Below, in pieces: positions 25,436 to 36,600 of a stretch of DNA of 64,000 nt. Origin of the DNA: Brachybacterium equifaecis. GTDB lineage: Bacteria; Actinomycetota; Actinomycetes; Actinomycetales; Dermabacteraceae. Every line of letters starts with the position of its first letter. Positions within the stretch are counted from its first letter, which is position 1. The stretch covers positions 620,001 through 684,000 of the forward strand of contig NZ_JAKNCJ010000002.1 in NCBI RefSeq assembly GCF_023509525.1, written 5' to 3'. Below the pieces are notes generated by a model, which was given only the letters and a program-made list of their open reading frames with translations, did no database searches and was not told the origin of the DNA. The position numbers and the translations under genes are program-made.

Positions 25436-26794
25436 TCAGCCCTCGCCCGCCTGCGCGGCCTCGCTCGCCTCGGACTCGGCGTCCCCGCGGGTCTCGCGCC
25501 CGCCCAGCCAGGCCAGGGCCCCGAGGGCGAGGATCGCGCCGGTCACGCCGAACGCCCAGCCGAAGCCGAGCCAGGCGGCGATCGCGCCGGTGAGGATGGG
25601 GCCGAGGATCGCTCCGGCGTCCTGCGACATCTGGAACGCGGCGAGCACCGCCCCTCCCGAGCGCTTCGCGCCGATGACGTCGGCCAGGACCACCTGCTGC
25701 GCGGGCGTCAGCATCCCGGCGCCGATCCCCGCGATCACCGACAGCGCGTACAGCACCAGCGGGCTGTCCGTCATGCCCATGGGGAGGGTGCCGACGGCGC
25801 CGATCAGCAGACCCGCGATCACGATCGGCCTGCGGCCCGCGCTCTCCACGAGGCGCCCGCCGGCCAGGAGGCCGAGGGCGTTCGCGCCCGCGAAGACGGT
25901 CAGGGCGATGCCGGTGGTGGCGGCCGGGACGTGCGGCAGAGCTCCGATGAACAGGGGGATCAGCGCCATGCGCGCCCCGAAGTTCGCCCACCCGTTCGCG
26001 AACCCGCCGATGATCGAGGCGCGGAAGGCCGAATCGGCCCAGGCCTCGCGCACGCGCATCGCCGGTCCGGGGCCCGGCGCGGGCGCAGCCGGGCCCGACG
26101 AGCCGGCGGCCGCGTCGGCCCCCTCGCCGCTCCAGGCGCTCTCCCCGGCGGCGCCCGCGGCTCCGACTCCCCGCGCGCTGCCCGGAGCGACGCCGTCGGC
26201 CCGGGCGAGGAAGAGCGCCACGAACCCTGCCGCGATCAGCAGCGAGACCGCGTAGATGAGAAACGGGGCGCGATAGCCGAGGCCGGCGAGCGCGGAGCCG
26301 AGCGCGGGCCCGCCGATGCTGCCCAGCAGGAACGCCGAGCCGTAGAGCGAGGAGGCGCGGCCGCGCGAGCGCGGCGGGGCCAGCCGCACCAGCAGCGTCA
26401 TCGCGGACACGGAGAACAGCGTGGAGCCGATGCCGCCGAGCCCGCGCAGCACGAGCAGCTGCCCGTAGGACTGCGCGAACGCCGCCGCGCCCGTGGAGAG
26501 CGCCACGATCAGCAGGCCGGCGATGTACATCGGCCGCTCGCCGAAGCGGGTGATGAGGCGCCCGCCGGCGGGCGCGAACACCAGGCGCATGAACGCGAAC
26601 GCGGAGACGACGGCGCTCGCGGCCGTCACCCCCACGTTGAAGCTCTGCGCGTAGCTCGGCAGCACCGGGGCGACGATCCCGAAGCCGACCGCGATCACGA
26701 AAGCCGCGATCACCAGCACGTGGATCTCGCGCGGGAGGCGGGGCCGCGGGGCCCTGGTCGAGCCCCGCAGAGCGGACGGGGATGCGCCGCTCAC
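25436..26794 (-). CDS. MFS transporter, DHA1-type
   Basis: 452 residues, 12 membrane segments. Starts REIHVLVIAAFVIAVGFGIVAPVLPSYAQ; motif A variant GGRLITRFGERPMYIAG between helices 2 and 3; SRGRASSLYGSAFLLGSIGGPALG (motif C) suggests a drug/H+ antiporter. The central loop is a long Ala/Gly-rich insertion. The GTG start overlaps the stop of the upstream YczE-like gene by 4 bases (GTGA), so the two are translationally coupled. Confidence 0.88.
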   Translation of the reverse strand: MSGASPSALRGSTRAPRPRLPREIHVLVIAAFVIAVGFGIVAPVLPSYAQSFNVGVTAASAVVSAFAFMRLVFAPAGGRLITRFGERPMYIAGLLIVALSTGAAAFAQSYGQLLVLRGLGGIGSTLFSVSAMTLLVRLAPPRSRGRASSLYGSAFLLGSIGGPALGSALAGLGYRAPFLIYAVSLLIAAGFVALFLARADGVAPGSARGVGAAGAAGESAWSGEGADAAAGSSGPAAPAPGPGPAMRVREAWADSAFRASIIGGFANGWANFGARMALIPLFIGALPHVPAATTGIALTVFAGANALGLLAGGRLVESAGRRPIVIAGLLIGAVGTLPMGMTDSPLVLYALSVIAGIGAGMLTPAQQVVLADVIGAKRSGGAVLAAFQMSQDAGAILGPILTGAIAAWLGFGWAFGVTGAILALGALAWLGGRETRGDAESEASEAAQAGEG

Positions 26795-27579
26795 GGCTGC
26801 TCGCTCCCCTGCACGGCTCCCGCCGGGCCCGCAGCCCCGGGCCGCGAGCGCACGGGGACGATCGTGTACGGCAGGAAGACCTGGCACAGCGGTCCGATAC
26901 CGATCGCGTACAGCACCGTGCCGATGCCGATCGGCCCGCCGAGCAGCCATCCGCTGAGCAGGACGGTTCCCTCCACCAGCAGTCGCGAGCGGCCGATGGG
27001 CCAGCCGAAGCGGCGGTTCAGTCCCGTCATGAGGCCGTCGCGGGGTCCTGGTCCGAGCTGCGCGCCGATGTAGATCGCGCTGGAGATCGCATTGACGAGG
27101 ATCGCGCCGAGCATCAGCGAGATGCCGACGGCGAGGCCGTGGCTCGGCGAGATCTCCTCGGCGCCCGGCAGAACGGCCAGCGCGAGGTCAGCGGCGACGC
27201 CGACCCACACCGCGTTCAGCAGCGTGCCGATGCCGGGGTGCTGGCGCAGCGGGATCCACAGCAGCAGCACCACGAAGCTGATCGCGATCAGCACGGTGCC
27301 GACGGTGAAGGGAGTGCGGGCCGCGAGCGCCACATGGAAGACGTCCCACGGCGCCACCCCGAGACCGCCGCGGATGAGCATCGCGATGGAGACGCCGAAT
27401 CCCGTCAGCCCGGTCATCAGCAGCACGAGCCGCAAGGGAAGGCGATCGATGCCCAGCTGCTCGCGCAGGGAAAGGTTCTCGAGGGCGCGGGAGCGGGCTG
27501 TGCCGGGCGCGGTCTCCGGCGGCAAGGGCTCGTGGTGCTCAGAGTGCTCAGGGTCGGGAAGCGGGGAGGGGACAGTCAC
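26791..27579 (-). CDS. YczE/YitT family membrane protein
   Basis: 262 residues with about five membrane segments. RGGLGVAPWDVFHVALA, GIGTLLNAVWVGVAADL and GAQLGPGPRDGLMTGLNRRFGWPIGRSRLLVEG are the family's signatures. Members such as YczE are integral membrane proteins of unclear function. Coupled to the downstream MFS pump. A CACAAT box 6 bases before the GTG start may serve as a -10. Confidence 0.82.
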   Translation of the reverse strand: MTVPSPLPDPEHSEHHEPLPPETAPGTARSRALENLSLREQLGIDRLPLRLVLLMTGLTGFGVSIAMLIRGGLGVAPWDVFHVALAARTPFTVGTVLIAISFVVLLLWIPLRQHPGIGTLLNAVWVGVAADLALAVLPGAEEISPSHGLAVGISLMLGAILVNAISSAIYIGAQLGPGPRDGLMTGLNRRFGWPIGRSRLLVEGTVLLSGWLLGGPIGIGTVLYAIGIGPLCQVFLPYTIVPVRSRPGAAGPAGAVQGSEQP

Positions 27580-27695
27580 CTGGCCATTGTGCCCGCCGGG
27601 CGCGGATCATCCCGCCGTCCGCGCCCCCGGACGCGGCGCTCGCCCGCGCCGGCACGCCGCCCGAGGCCCGCGGGGCCGGTGAGAGGATCGGCCGG

Positions 27696-29342
27696 GTGAC
27701 CTCAGACGCGACCCCCACCGCCTCCTCCCCCGCCCCCGAGACCGACGGCACCCCCTCGGGCCCGGCGTTCGTCTCCTCGGAGGGCCCCTACGCCCCCGAT
27801 GCGGCGGCCCTCGCGGATCCCGCCGATGACGCGCACCCTTCCGCTGCCGAAACCGGCGCGCCTGCCCCCGTCGGCCCCGCCGCCCACGGCGCTCCCGAGC
27901 CCGCCGGCCTGCACTCCCCCGCTGGCGACCCTGGCGCCGATCCCTTCACCCGCGCGGCCGACGCCCTGCAGTCCGACCGCCCCGCGAGCCCGGTGTGGGG
28001 CGATGAGCGCGAGGCCGTGACGGCCGCGCTGCGCTGGGCGGCGGCGTATGCGGTGCGCGGATCGGATCCGATGACGTCGGCCGGCAGCGCGCAGGAGCTC
28101 CAGGAGGCCGCCGGGGAGACGATCACCGGCGAGGGCATCGGGCACGAGCGGGCATTGGCCCTGTTCGAGTCGGTGCTGCTGCCCGCCACGCGCTCGGCTG
28201 ATGACCCCATGAACCTCGCCTACATCCCGGCGGCGCCGACGCGCGCGGCCGTCGCCTTCGACACCGTCGTCAGCGCGGCGAACGTGTTCGGCGGGCTGTG
28301 GGAGTCGGGCGCCGGGGCGATCTTCGCGGAGAACCAGGTGCTCGCCTGGATCGCAGGGCTCCTCGGCTGGGACGAGACCGCGCGCGGCGTCTTCGTCGCG
28401 GGAGGCACCAGCGGCAACCTGTCGGCGCTGGCCACCGCCCGCGAGCGCGCCCGCGCCACGCGCGAGCGGCCCGCATCCGGCTGGGCCGTGGCCTGCGCGG
28501 CGACCGCCCACTCCTCGGTGGCCTCGGCCGCCCGCCTGCTCGACATGGACGTCGTCTCCGTCCCGGTCGACGACCGCGGTCACCTCACGGGCGCCGCCCT
28601 GGACGCGGCGATCGCGGAGCACCCGGGCATCGCGGCGGTCGTCTGCTCCGGCGGCACCACCAACGCCGGCATCGTCGACGACATCGCCTCCGTGGTGGAT
28701 GTCGCGCAGTCCCACGGCATCTGGGTGCACGTCGACGGCGCCTACGGCGGCGCGGCGCTCGCCGCCCCCAGCGCGCGCGACCGCTTCGCCGGGATCGAGC
28801 GGGCCGACTCCTTCATCGTGGACCCGCACAAGTGGCTGTTCGCGCCCTACGACTGCTGCGCGCTGCTGTACCGCCAGCCGCAGTGGGCCGCGCGCACGCA
28901 CGCCCAGCACGCCGCCTACCTCGACTCGATCGACCGCGGCGAGTCGAACCCCTCGGACCTCGCGGCGCACCTCTCGCGCCGCACCCGCGGCCTGCCGCTG
29001 TGGTACTCGCTCGCCACGCACGGCACCGCGAAGTACACCGAGGCCGTCGAGCGGGGCCTCTCCTCCGCACGCGAGGTCGCCGCCGCGATCGAGGGGATGG
29101 AACACCTCGAGCTGCTCCTCGAGCCGGAGCTGTCGGTCGTGGTGTTCCGCCGCCCCGGCTGGGACGAGCCCGCCTATCGCCGCTGGTCGCAGCGTCTCGC
29201 AGCCGAGGGCTCGATGCTCTGCGTGCCGACGCGCCTGCATGGGGAGATGGCCCTGCGCCTCGCCTTCGTGAACCCCGCGACCGATCCCGCCGCCGTGATC
29301 TCGCTGCTGGAGACGACGATGCTCAGGGCCGACGGCGCCTGA
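27696..29342 (+). CDS. Group II pyridoxal-phosphate decarboxylase
   Basis: 548 residues. Residues 1-100 are a low-complexity extension. The PLP fold follows: VFVAGGTSGNLSALATARERAR, CAATAHSSVASAARLLDMDVVSVPVD, VHVDGAYGGAA with the PLP-binding Asp, and the Schiff-base lysine Lys379 in SFIVDPHKWLFAPYDCC. This is the aromatic-L-amino-acid/glutamate/diaminobutyrate decarboxylase group (PF00282); the substrate cannot be assigned. Starts with GTG after GAGAGGA. Its last 20 bases overlap the convergent gene. Confidence 0.85.
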   Translation: MTSDATPTASSPAPETDGTPSGPAFVSSEGPYAPDAAALADPADDAHPSAAETGAPAPVGPAAHGAPEPAGLHSPAGDPGADPFTRAADALQSDRPASPVWGDEREAVTAALRWAAAYAVRGSDPMTSAGSAQELQEAAGETITGEGIGHERALALFESVLLPATRSADDPMNLAYIPAAPTRAAVAFDTVVSAANVFGGLWESGAGAIFAENQVLAWIAGLLGWDETARGVFVAGGTSGNLSALATARERARATRERPASGWAVACAATAHSSVASAARLLDMDVVSVPVDDRGHLTGAALDAAIAEHPGIAAVVCSGGTTNAGIVDDIASVVDVAQSHGIWVHVDGAYGGAALAAPSARDRFAGIERADSFIVDPHKWLFAPYDCCALLYRQPQWAARTHAQHAAYLDSIDRGESNPSDLAAHLSRRTRGLPLWYSLATHGTAKYTEAVERGLSSAREVAAAIEGMEHLELLLEPELSVVVFRRPGWDEPAYRRWSQRLAAEGSMLCVPTRLHGEMALRLAFVNPATDPAAVISLLETTMLRADGA

Positions 29343-31260
29343 CGGCGCGCCTCCTGGGCTGTCCGCCCGCAGCGCCGCCCGCCGCCTCCGCGGCGGGGTC
29401 CTCGGCCTCGGCCGCGGCGGCGTCCTCCTGGGCGAGCGCGTCGTTCCAGGCAGCGATCTCGCGCTCCAGGCTCTCCTGGTCCTCGGCCATGCCGAGCGCA
29501 GCCCAGCCGCCCCGCGACCGGTGGGCAGCGCGGACGGCGCGTCGCAGATCGCCCCGCTCGGCCAGCATCCGCGCATGGCGGTCCTCGAGGTAGGTGCCCC
29601 AGTAGCGGGCGCGCTCCTCGTGGCCGTCGGGCACGCGGCCGATGGCCTCCATCGCCTCCTGGCGGCGGCGGTCGTAGTCGTTCTCGCTGACCTCCGGGGC
29701 GCCGTCGCGCAGGCCGATCCCAGCGGCGAGCAGCGCGCCCACGCGCGCATCGACCTCGTGGTCCCAGCGCAGGGGCGCCCCGAGCTGGAGCGTCGCCTCC
29801 CCCGGGCCCGTGCGGCGGATGATCGCCCGGGCGGCCTGCTCGGCGGCACGCCGGTCTCCGCTCTCCAGCGCGTAGCGCAGCACGAGCGCGTTCGCGTTCA
29901 GCTCGTCGCGCACGTAGCGGTTGCGGTCGGCGGTGCTGACGAGGAGGTCGTCCGCCGCCCAGGCGGCGTCGGCCGCGGTGCGCCGCAGGTGCGCGAGCGC
30001 CGCGTCGGCCTCGCCCGTCTCCTGCGAGAGGAGGGCGAGCAGGCGCGAGGCCTCGAGAGAGGCCAGTCGGTCCCTCGCCTCGCGCGCGAGGCGCTGGGCC
30101 TCGAGCAGCGGCACCCGCGCCGCGTCGTAGCGCTGGGCGCGCACGCGCTGGGCGCCGACGGCGATGAGCGGGGCGATGCGGTGCGAGTCGCGGCGCAGGG
30201 AGCGCTGGAGCCCGAGGAGCCGGCCGGCGGTGAAGCTCGAGTGCTCCTCGAGCCCGGCCGCCATCAGGGCTTGCAGCAGCGCCGTCGCCAGACCCACCCG
30301 CAGCGGGGGATCGTCGACCTCGCTCACGCTCTCCAGCGCCAGCAGCCCGTGCTCCACCGCGGTGAGGGGATCGCTCTCCAGCAGCGAACGGCTGAGGATC
30401 GCGTGGGCGGTGGTGCGCACGCGCTCCGGATCGCGGTACCCGCCGGCGCGGGATTCGCGCTCGGCGATCAGCTCGAGCACGTCGAGCGCGAGGCCGAGGG
30501 CGTCGGCGCGCAGCCCCGCCCCCTCGCACAGCAGCGCGAGCCGCTCCGCGAGCAGGGGCGCCGGATCATCGATCAGCGCGGCCGAGACCTCCGGGACGGC
30601 GCGCACCGCCTCGCGCAGCCGCATCAGCTCGCGCCGGGGCGCAGCGGAGGGGTCCGGCGGGACTTCGATGCCTCCGACGACCGCCAGCAGCGCCGGGCAC
30701 AGGGAGGGCTCGTTGCCGCGGCGCCGACCGCCGACGGAGCGGGCGGTCTCCGCGTGGGCGATCACGGACCGTGCGGGCGTCATGCCGGGTTCGCCGCCGC
30801 TCGCCGCCGTGCGCTCGCTCTCCTGGCGCAGTGCTCGGGCGCTGCGGCTGCGGGCGCGGGCATCCATCCGATCGCCGAGCACCTGGGCGCAGGCGCGGGC
30901 CTGATCGCCGAAACCGGCCGCGACCAGCGTCTCGACGATGCCGGCGAACGCCTCGGCGGTGGCAGCGGAATCCCCTGACCGCACGGCGAGCAGCGCGGCG
31001 GCGCGCTGCAGGGCCAAGCGCTCCTCGGGCGCTGCGTCGCGCCCATCCGAATGGCGCAGAACGTAGCGCGCCTCGGAGAAGCGCTCGGCGTGCACGAGGT
31101 CGCGCACGCGCTGAGCGGCGGCGGCCGTCGTGGCAGGGAAGGTAAGGGGGGTCTCGGGAGCGCGGAGCGCCTCGCGCAGGCGGTCCAGCGACGGCACCGG
31201 GCTCCCGCTGCCCGCCGTTGGTATCCGCGCGGGATCCACGGACGACGGGCCTGAGCTCAT
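29323..31260 (-). CDS. Large helical-repeat (TPR-like) protein, function unknown
   Basis: 645 residues, almost wholly helical, rich in Ala, Arg, Glu and Leu, with repeated helix pairs (for example VGLATALLQALMAAGLEEHSSF, AHAILSRSLLESDPLTAVEHGLLALESV) like tetratricopeptide arrays. No catalytic motif, signal peptide or membrane segment. The C terminus is very basic (a run of Arg). Probably a cytosolic scaffold. The ATG at 31260 is supported by TAGGTT 7 bases upstream. Its 3' end overlaps the decarboxylase gene by 20 bases tail to tail. Confidence 0.75.
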   Translation of the reverse strand: MSSGPSSVDPARIPTAGSGSPVPSLDRLREALRAPETPLTFPATTAAAAQRVRDLVHAERFSEARYVLRHSDGRDAAPEERLALQRAAALLAVRSGDSAATAEAFAGIVETLVAAGFGDQARACAQVLGDRMDARARSRSARALRQESERTAASGGEPGMTPARSVIAHAETARSVGGRRRGNEPSLCPALLAVVGGIEVPPDPSAAPRRELMRLREAVRAVPEVSAALIDDPAPLLAERLALLCEGAGLRADALGLALDVLELIAERESRAGGYRDPERVRTTAHAILSRSLLESDPLTAVEHGLLALESVSEVDDPPLRVGLATALLQALMAAGLEEHSSFTAGRLLGLQRSLRRDSHRIAPLIAVGAQRVRAQRYDAARVPLLEAQRLAREARDRLASLEASRLLALLSQETGEADAALAHLRRTAADAAWAADDLLVSTADRNRYVRDELNANALVLRYALESGDRRAAEQAARAIIRRTGPGEATLQLGAPLRWDHEVDARVGALLAAGIGLRDGAPEVSENDYDRRRQEAMEAIGRVPDGHEERARYWGTYLEDRHARMLAERGDLRRAVRAAHRSRGGWAALGMAEDQESLEREIAAWNDALAQEDAAAAEAEDPAAEAAGGAAGGQPRRRAVRRRRP

Positions 31261-31267
31261 GGAGGAA

Positions 31268-31273
31268 AACCTA
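31268..31273 (-). promoter_or_regulatory. -10 box of a leaderless gene
   Basis: TAGGTT (minus strand) ends 7 bases before the ATG at 31260; the intervening TTCCTCC is not a Shine-Dalgarno. Confidence 0.55.
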
Positions 31274-31385
31274 CCAAGTCGGACGGCCCGGCACACCCCC
31301 TCGGAGAGCACCGGTCCCTACCGCCCGCCGCGTCGCGAGGGCGCCTGCACTCCGCCGAGACGCAGGGCAGCCTCGGCCGGCGGTC

Positions 31386-33584
31386 TCAGCTCCGCGAAGA
31401 CCCCGCGCGCACGCCCCGCGACAGCGCTGCCGGCCACCAGACCCGGTCCCCGAGCGCGTAGGTGAGCGCCGGGACCAGCAGCGAGCGCACGATCAGCGTG
31501 TCCATCAGCACGCCGAGGGCGACGATGATCGCGAGCTGCAGCAGGAACTGGATGGGGATGACGGCAAGCGCGGCGAACGTCGCCGCGAGCACGACTCCGG
31601 CCGAGGTGATAACCCCGCCCGTCAGCCGCAGTCCCCGCAGCACCCCCTCTCGCGTGCCGTGGCGCAGGGACTCCTCGCGCACTCGGGTCATGAGGAAGAT
31701 GTTGTAGTCGATCCCGAGCGCCACCAGGAACACGAACGCGTACAGCGGCACGGAGGGATCCGAGGCGCTCTGGCCGAGCAGCGGGAAGATCAGCGCGGAG
31801 ACGCCGAGCGCCGTGCCGAAGCTGAGCACGGTCGTCGCCAGCAGCATCAGCGGGGCCAGGATCGAGCGCAGCAGCAGCGCGAGCATCACGGTGATGGCGG
31901 CGAGCACGATCGGGATGATGAGGGCGCGATCGGCCGCGGAGGTCTCGTTGGTGTCGAGGTCCACCGCGGTGGATCCGCCGACGATCGCTCCTTCGGGGCC
32001 GACGGCCGCGCGCAGGTCCTTCACGGTCTGCTCGGCCTCGAGGGAGTCCGCGGGCGCGGTGAGCGTCACCGAGTAGAGGATCTGCCCGTCGATGGCGGTC
32101 GGCTCGATACCGGCGAACGGTCCCTGCGCTGCCTGCGGGGCGACCTCGCCGTCCGGGCCGACGGGGATCGTGCCGGACGGGGAGTCCTGCGCGACCAGGG
32201 CGAGCCCGCTCTCGGCGTCCACGCCGTCCGTGCCGCTGATCGCCTCGGCGACCTCGGTGCGAGCGGTCTCCGGCGCGAGCACGTAGGTCGGGGTGCCCGA
32301 GCCGCCCGGGAAGTGGCGGTCGATCGCTGCTTGGCCGTCGCGCGCCTCGCTCGTACCGAGCACGAACTCGCTCTGCGGCACGCCGTCGGCGTTCAGCTGC
32401 ACCAGACCGGCGCAGCCGGCGAGCAGCAGCAGGGTCACCGCGGCGGCGATCCGCTTGGGTGCGGCGGCGATCAGGCGGCCGAGCCGCGCCCAGATGCCGG
32501 TCGGCCGGGCCGAGGTCGCGGCGGGGGCGTCGGCGACACGCGGCGCCTTCGGCCAGAACGCCGCGCGCCCCACCAGCACGAGCAGCGCAGGCAGCAGGGT
32601 GAGGGAGGTGAGGATCGCGCAGAGGATCCCGATGGAGGCCACCGGGCCGAGCGCCGCGTTCGAGCCGAGCCCCGAGAGCATCAGGCACAGGAGGCCGACG
32701 ATCACCGTGCCGCCGGAGGCGGCGATCGGCTCGAGCACGCCCTTCAGGGCCCGCCAGGCGGCGCGCGCCGGGGCGGGCTCCTCGCGCAGCGTCTCGCGGT
32801 ACCGGGCGATGAACAGCAGCGAGTAGTCGGTCGCGGCGCCGATCACGAGGATGAACAGGATGCCCTGGACCTGGCCGTTGATGGTGACGAGGTCCGCGCG
32901 GGCGAGCGCCACGTTGATCAGCACCGCCGCGCACAGGGCGGTCATGGAGCTCAGGAGGACGAGCACCGGCAGGAGCGGCGAGCGGTACACGATCACGAGG
33001 ATCACGAACACGGCCGCGAGCGCCACCAGCAGCAGGATCCCGTCGATCCCCGCGAAGGCCTCCTGCAGATCGGCGGTGAATCCGGCGGGGCCGGCCACCC
33101 ACACGGCGAGGCCCTCCGGGAGGTCCTGGCCGAGCTGCCGGCGCAGCGACTCGACGGCGTCGCCGATCTCGGCATCCGCCGGGATCGTGACGATCAGCTG
33201 CGCCGCCTCGCCGTCCTCGGAGGGGATCGGCGGGGACGCCTGTGCGCCCGGGACGAGGTCCGGGGTGGATTCGCCGGCGGCCTGGAGGACGGCGAGGTCC
33301 TCCTCGGTGAGGCCGCCTGTGCGCTCGGCGAGGACGATCGCGGGGATCGCGTCGGAGCCGAGGAACTCCGGCAGGGCGTCCTGCACGGTGGTCGACTCGG
33401 CGCTGGCGGGCAGGAAGGAGGCGCGGTCATCGGAGGCCACCTCGCCGATCTTCCCGAAGCTCATGCCGCCGAAGGCGAACACCGCGAGCCAGACGAGGAC
33501 CAGCACCGCCGGGATGATCAGACGCGCGAGCACCCCCGGCCGCTGAGCCGTGCCTGCCAGGTCCTTGCGGTGCGTCGGCGTCAT
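31386..33584 (-). CDS. MMPL-family RND transporter
   Basis: 732 residues, 12 membrane segments in two homologous halves, each with one helix, an external domain and five helices. SSMTALCAAVLINVAL, IGAATDYSLLFIARYRE (first half) and FLVALGIDYNIFLMTRVREE (second half) match MMPL proteins, which export lipids or siderophore-like molecules using the proton gradient. The Asp-Tyr pairs in those helices are the proton relay. It lies 28 bases after the larger RND gene in the same direction, so they may be one operon. GTG at 33587 is an alternative start. Confidence 0.9.
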   Translation of the reverse strand: MTPTHRKDLAGTAQRPGVLARLIIPAVLVLVWLAVFAFGGMSFGKIGEVASDDRASFLPASAESTTVQDALPEFLGSDAIPAIVLAERTGGLTEEDLAVLQAAGESTPDLVPGAQASPPIPSEDGEAAQLIVTIPADAEIGDAVESLRRQLGQDLPEGLAVWVAGPAGFTADLQEAFAGIDGILLLVALAAVFVILVIVYRSPLLPVLVLLSSMTALCAAVLINVALARADLVTINGQVQGILFILVIGAATDYSLLFIARYRETLREEPAPARAAWRALKGVLEPIAASGGTVIVGLLCLMLSGLGSNAALGPVASIGILCAILTSLTLLPALLVLVGRAAFWPKAPRVADAPAATSARPTGIWARLGRLIAAAPKRIAAAVTLLLLAGCAGLVQLNADGVPQSEFVLGTSEARDGQAAIDRHFPGGSGTPTYVLAPETARTEVAEAISGTDGVDAESGLALVAQDSPSGTIPVGPDGEVAPQAAQGPFAGIEPTAIDGQILYSVTLTAPADSLEAEQTVKDLRAAVGPEGAIVGGSTAVDLDTNETSAADRALIIPIVLAAITVMLALLLRSILAPLMLLATTVLSFGTALGVSALIFPLLGQSASDPSVPLYAFVFLVALGIDYNIFLMTRVREESLRHGTREGVLRGLRLTGGVITSAGVVLAATFAALAVIPIQFLLQLAIIVALGVLMDTLIVRSLLVPALTYALGDRVWWPAALSRGVRAGSSRS

Positions 33585-33612
33585 CACCCCATGGTCGCAC
33601 GGCCCGTCGGCC

Positions 33613-36600
33613 TCACCCCCGGCGCCGCCTGCGCTCGCGCAGGATGCCGACGATCCCGCCGCGCTCTCGCAGGGTGCGCCGCTGCGGGGCCGCGGTCGCG
33701 GCGGCGGGGGTCGCGGGGGCTGCGGTCGCGCCGCCGGCCGGAGCAGCCGCCCGGTCCTCGGGGACTGCGACCGCCTCGGTGCGCGGAGCCGCGGCGGGCC
33801 CGGCCGTCGCGGCCGCCTCGATCCCCCCGCCCGTCCCGTCGGCCGACTTCGCCTCGCGCCGCAGGCGGCGCTTCTCCCCCGGGCCCTCGGTGATCCGGTA
33901 GAGCACGGGCACCACCACGAGGGTCAGCAGAGTGGAGCTGACGAGGCCGCCGATCACGACGACCGCGAGGGGCTGGGCGATGAAGCCGCCGTTGCCGGTG
34001 AGACCGAGCGCCATCGGGATGAGGGCGAAGATCGTCGCGGCGGCGGTCATGAGGATCGGGCGGAGTCGCTTCGCGGCGCCCTGGTGGATCGCCTCGTCCA
34101 GGCCCATCCCGCGGCGGCGGTACTGGTTGACCAGGTCGATGAGCACGATCGCGTTGGTGACGACGATGCCCACCAGCATCAGCAGACCGATCATCGACGG
34201 CAGGCCGAGAGGCACCTGGGTGAGGATCAGCAGGCCGAAGGAGCCGATCGCCGCGAACGGGATCGACACGAGCAGCACGAGAGGCTGCACGAGGGACTTG
34301 AAGATCCACACCAGCAGCACGTACGTCAGCAGGATCGCGGCGAGCATGGCGATGCCGAGCTGGCCGAAGGTCTCGTCGATGTCGGCGGCGGTGCCGCCGA
34401 TGCTCACCTGCACACCCTGCGGCAGGTCGGCGTCGTCGATCGCGGCGTTCGCCGCGGCGGTGGCCTGGCTGACGTCCTCGCTCGAGGGGGTCAGGGACAC
34501 GGTGACGGTCTCGAGCCCGTCGCGCGTGGAGATCGAGGGGCGCGAGGCCTGCTCCTCGACGGCGGCGACGTCGGTCAGCGGGATCGTGCCCATGAGCCGC
34601 AGGTCCCGCAGCTGCTGGAGGGTGTCGACGCTCTCGCCGCGATCGACGTAGATGTCCAGCTCGGTGTCGTCCAGGGTGACCTGGCCGATCGCCCCCGGGT
34701 AGAGCTGCTGGGCGACCATGCCGATGACGGCCTCCTCCGTGAGCCCGCGCTGAGCGGCGGCCACGCGATCCACCGTCACGACGGCGGTGGGCTGGTCGGC
34801 CTGCAGATCGCTCACAGCCTTCTCCACGCCCGCGGGCAGCGGATCGAGCTGCGCGAGGATCGCGTCGCTCGCGGCCTGGCGGTCCGCGGCGGTCGGGCCG
34901 GTGATGAGGATGTCGACCGCGTTCGAGCCGGTGGGCGAGGCCGAAGCCGCGGCCTCGATCTCCCCGGGGTCCGGAAGCGCCTGGAGGGTGTCCACGAGAG
35001 TCGCCTGCAGGGCCTCCTGGTCGGCGTCGGGATCGGTGGTGATCGAGTACGAGATCTCGTTCTCGGCGCTCGCGCCGCCGAACCCGAAGGCCGAGCCGCC
35101 GATCGTGGTCTGCACGGTCTGGACGCCGTCGACGTCCATCAGGGCCTGCTCCGCGTCCGCCGCCTTCCGCGAGGACTGCTCGAGGCTCGTGCCGGCCGGG
35201 AGCTTCTGGGAGATCGAGGCCAGGTTCTGCCCGGAGTCGCCCAGGAAGTTGATCTGCATCAGCGGGAACAGCAGCACGGTGCCGGCGAGGATCGCGAGCG
35301 CGCCGACCACGGTCACGATGCGGCCCAGGCGGCGGTCCACGACGAAGCGCAGGATCGGGGCGTAGAGGCGGTGCAGCCAGCCCTTCTCCTCTCGCGCCTC
35401 CGCGTCGGAGCGGATCTGGGCCAGTCGCGCCTCGTCGCCGGACTCGGCCGCCTCGGCGGTCCCCTTGGGAGCCCGCAGGAACCAGTAGGCGAGCACGGGC
35501 ACGATCGTGAGCGCCACCAGCAGCGAGCTCAGCATCGCGATCGCGACCGTCAGCGCGAACGGCCGGAACAGCTCGCCGGCCATGCCGGAGACGACCGCGA
35601 TCGGCAGGAACACGACGACGGTCGCGAGGGTCGAGGCGGTGATCGCCCCGGCGACCTCGCCGACGGCGTCGAGGATCGCGCGCATGCGGGTCTTGCCGTA
35701 GGCGAGGTGGCGCATGATGTTCTCGATGACCACGATCGAGTCGTCGACCACGCGGCCGATCGAGATGGTCAGCGCCGCGAGGGTCAGCATGTTCAGCGTG
35801 TAGCCGGTGACGAGCATGCCGATGAAGGCGATCAGCAGCGAGGTCGGGATCGAGATCGCCGTGACGATCGTCGGCCGCACCCGGCGCAGGAACAGCAGGA
35901 TCACGCCCACCGCCATCACCAGGCCCAGCAGGCCCTCCTCGGCGAGCGCCAGGATCGACTCCTGGATGAACGGGGCCTGGTCGAAGACGACCGCGGCCTC
36001 GGCGCCGCCGCCCACGCCGGGCAGCTGCGCGTCCAGCGCCTCCTCCACGCCCTTGGAGACGTCCACGACGTTGCCGTCGGCCGTCGCGGTCACCATGAGC
36101 ACGAGGGACTCGCGCCCGTCGGTGCGGGAGATCGAGGTGGGGTCCTGGACGGTGCGCTCGACGGTCGCGACATCGCCGAGGGTGGTGACCGCGGCGGCCT
36201 GACCGGTCGCGCCCTGGCCGCTCGCACCCTGGCCTGCGCCGGCAGCGGGTGCGGAGTCCTCGTCCTGGCCCTCAGCGCTCGCGGCATCGCCCCCGTCGGC
36301 GGGCATGAGCACCATCGTCTGCAGGTCCTCGATGCTCGACAGCGAACGGCCGAGGACGACGTCGAGGGTGCGGTCCCCGTCGGTGATCTCGCCGCCGGGG
36401 AGGGAGAGCCCGTTCGCGTCCAGGGCGGTGGCGATGTCGCTCTCGGTGAGGCCTGCGTCGGCGAGCTTCTCGGCATCGGGGGTGATGCGCACGATCTGCT
36501 GGGGAGCGCCGATGACCTGCACCGAGGAGACGCCGTCCACGCGCTCGAGCTCGGGCACGACCGCGGCGTTCAGGCGGTCGGCGAGGTCAGCGGGGTCGAG

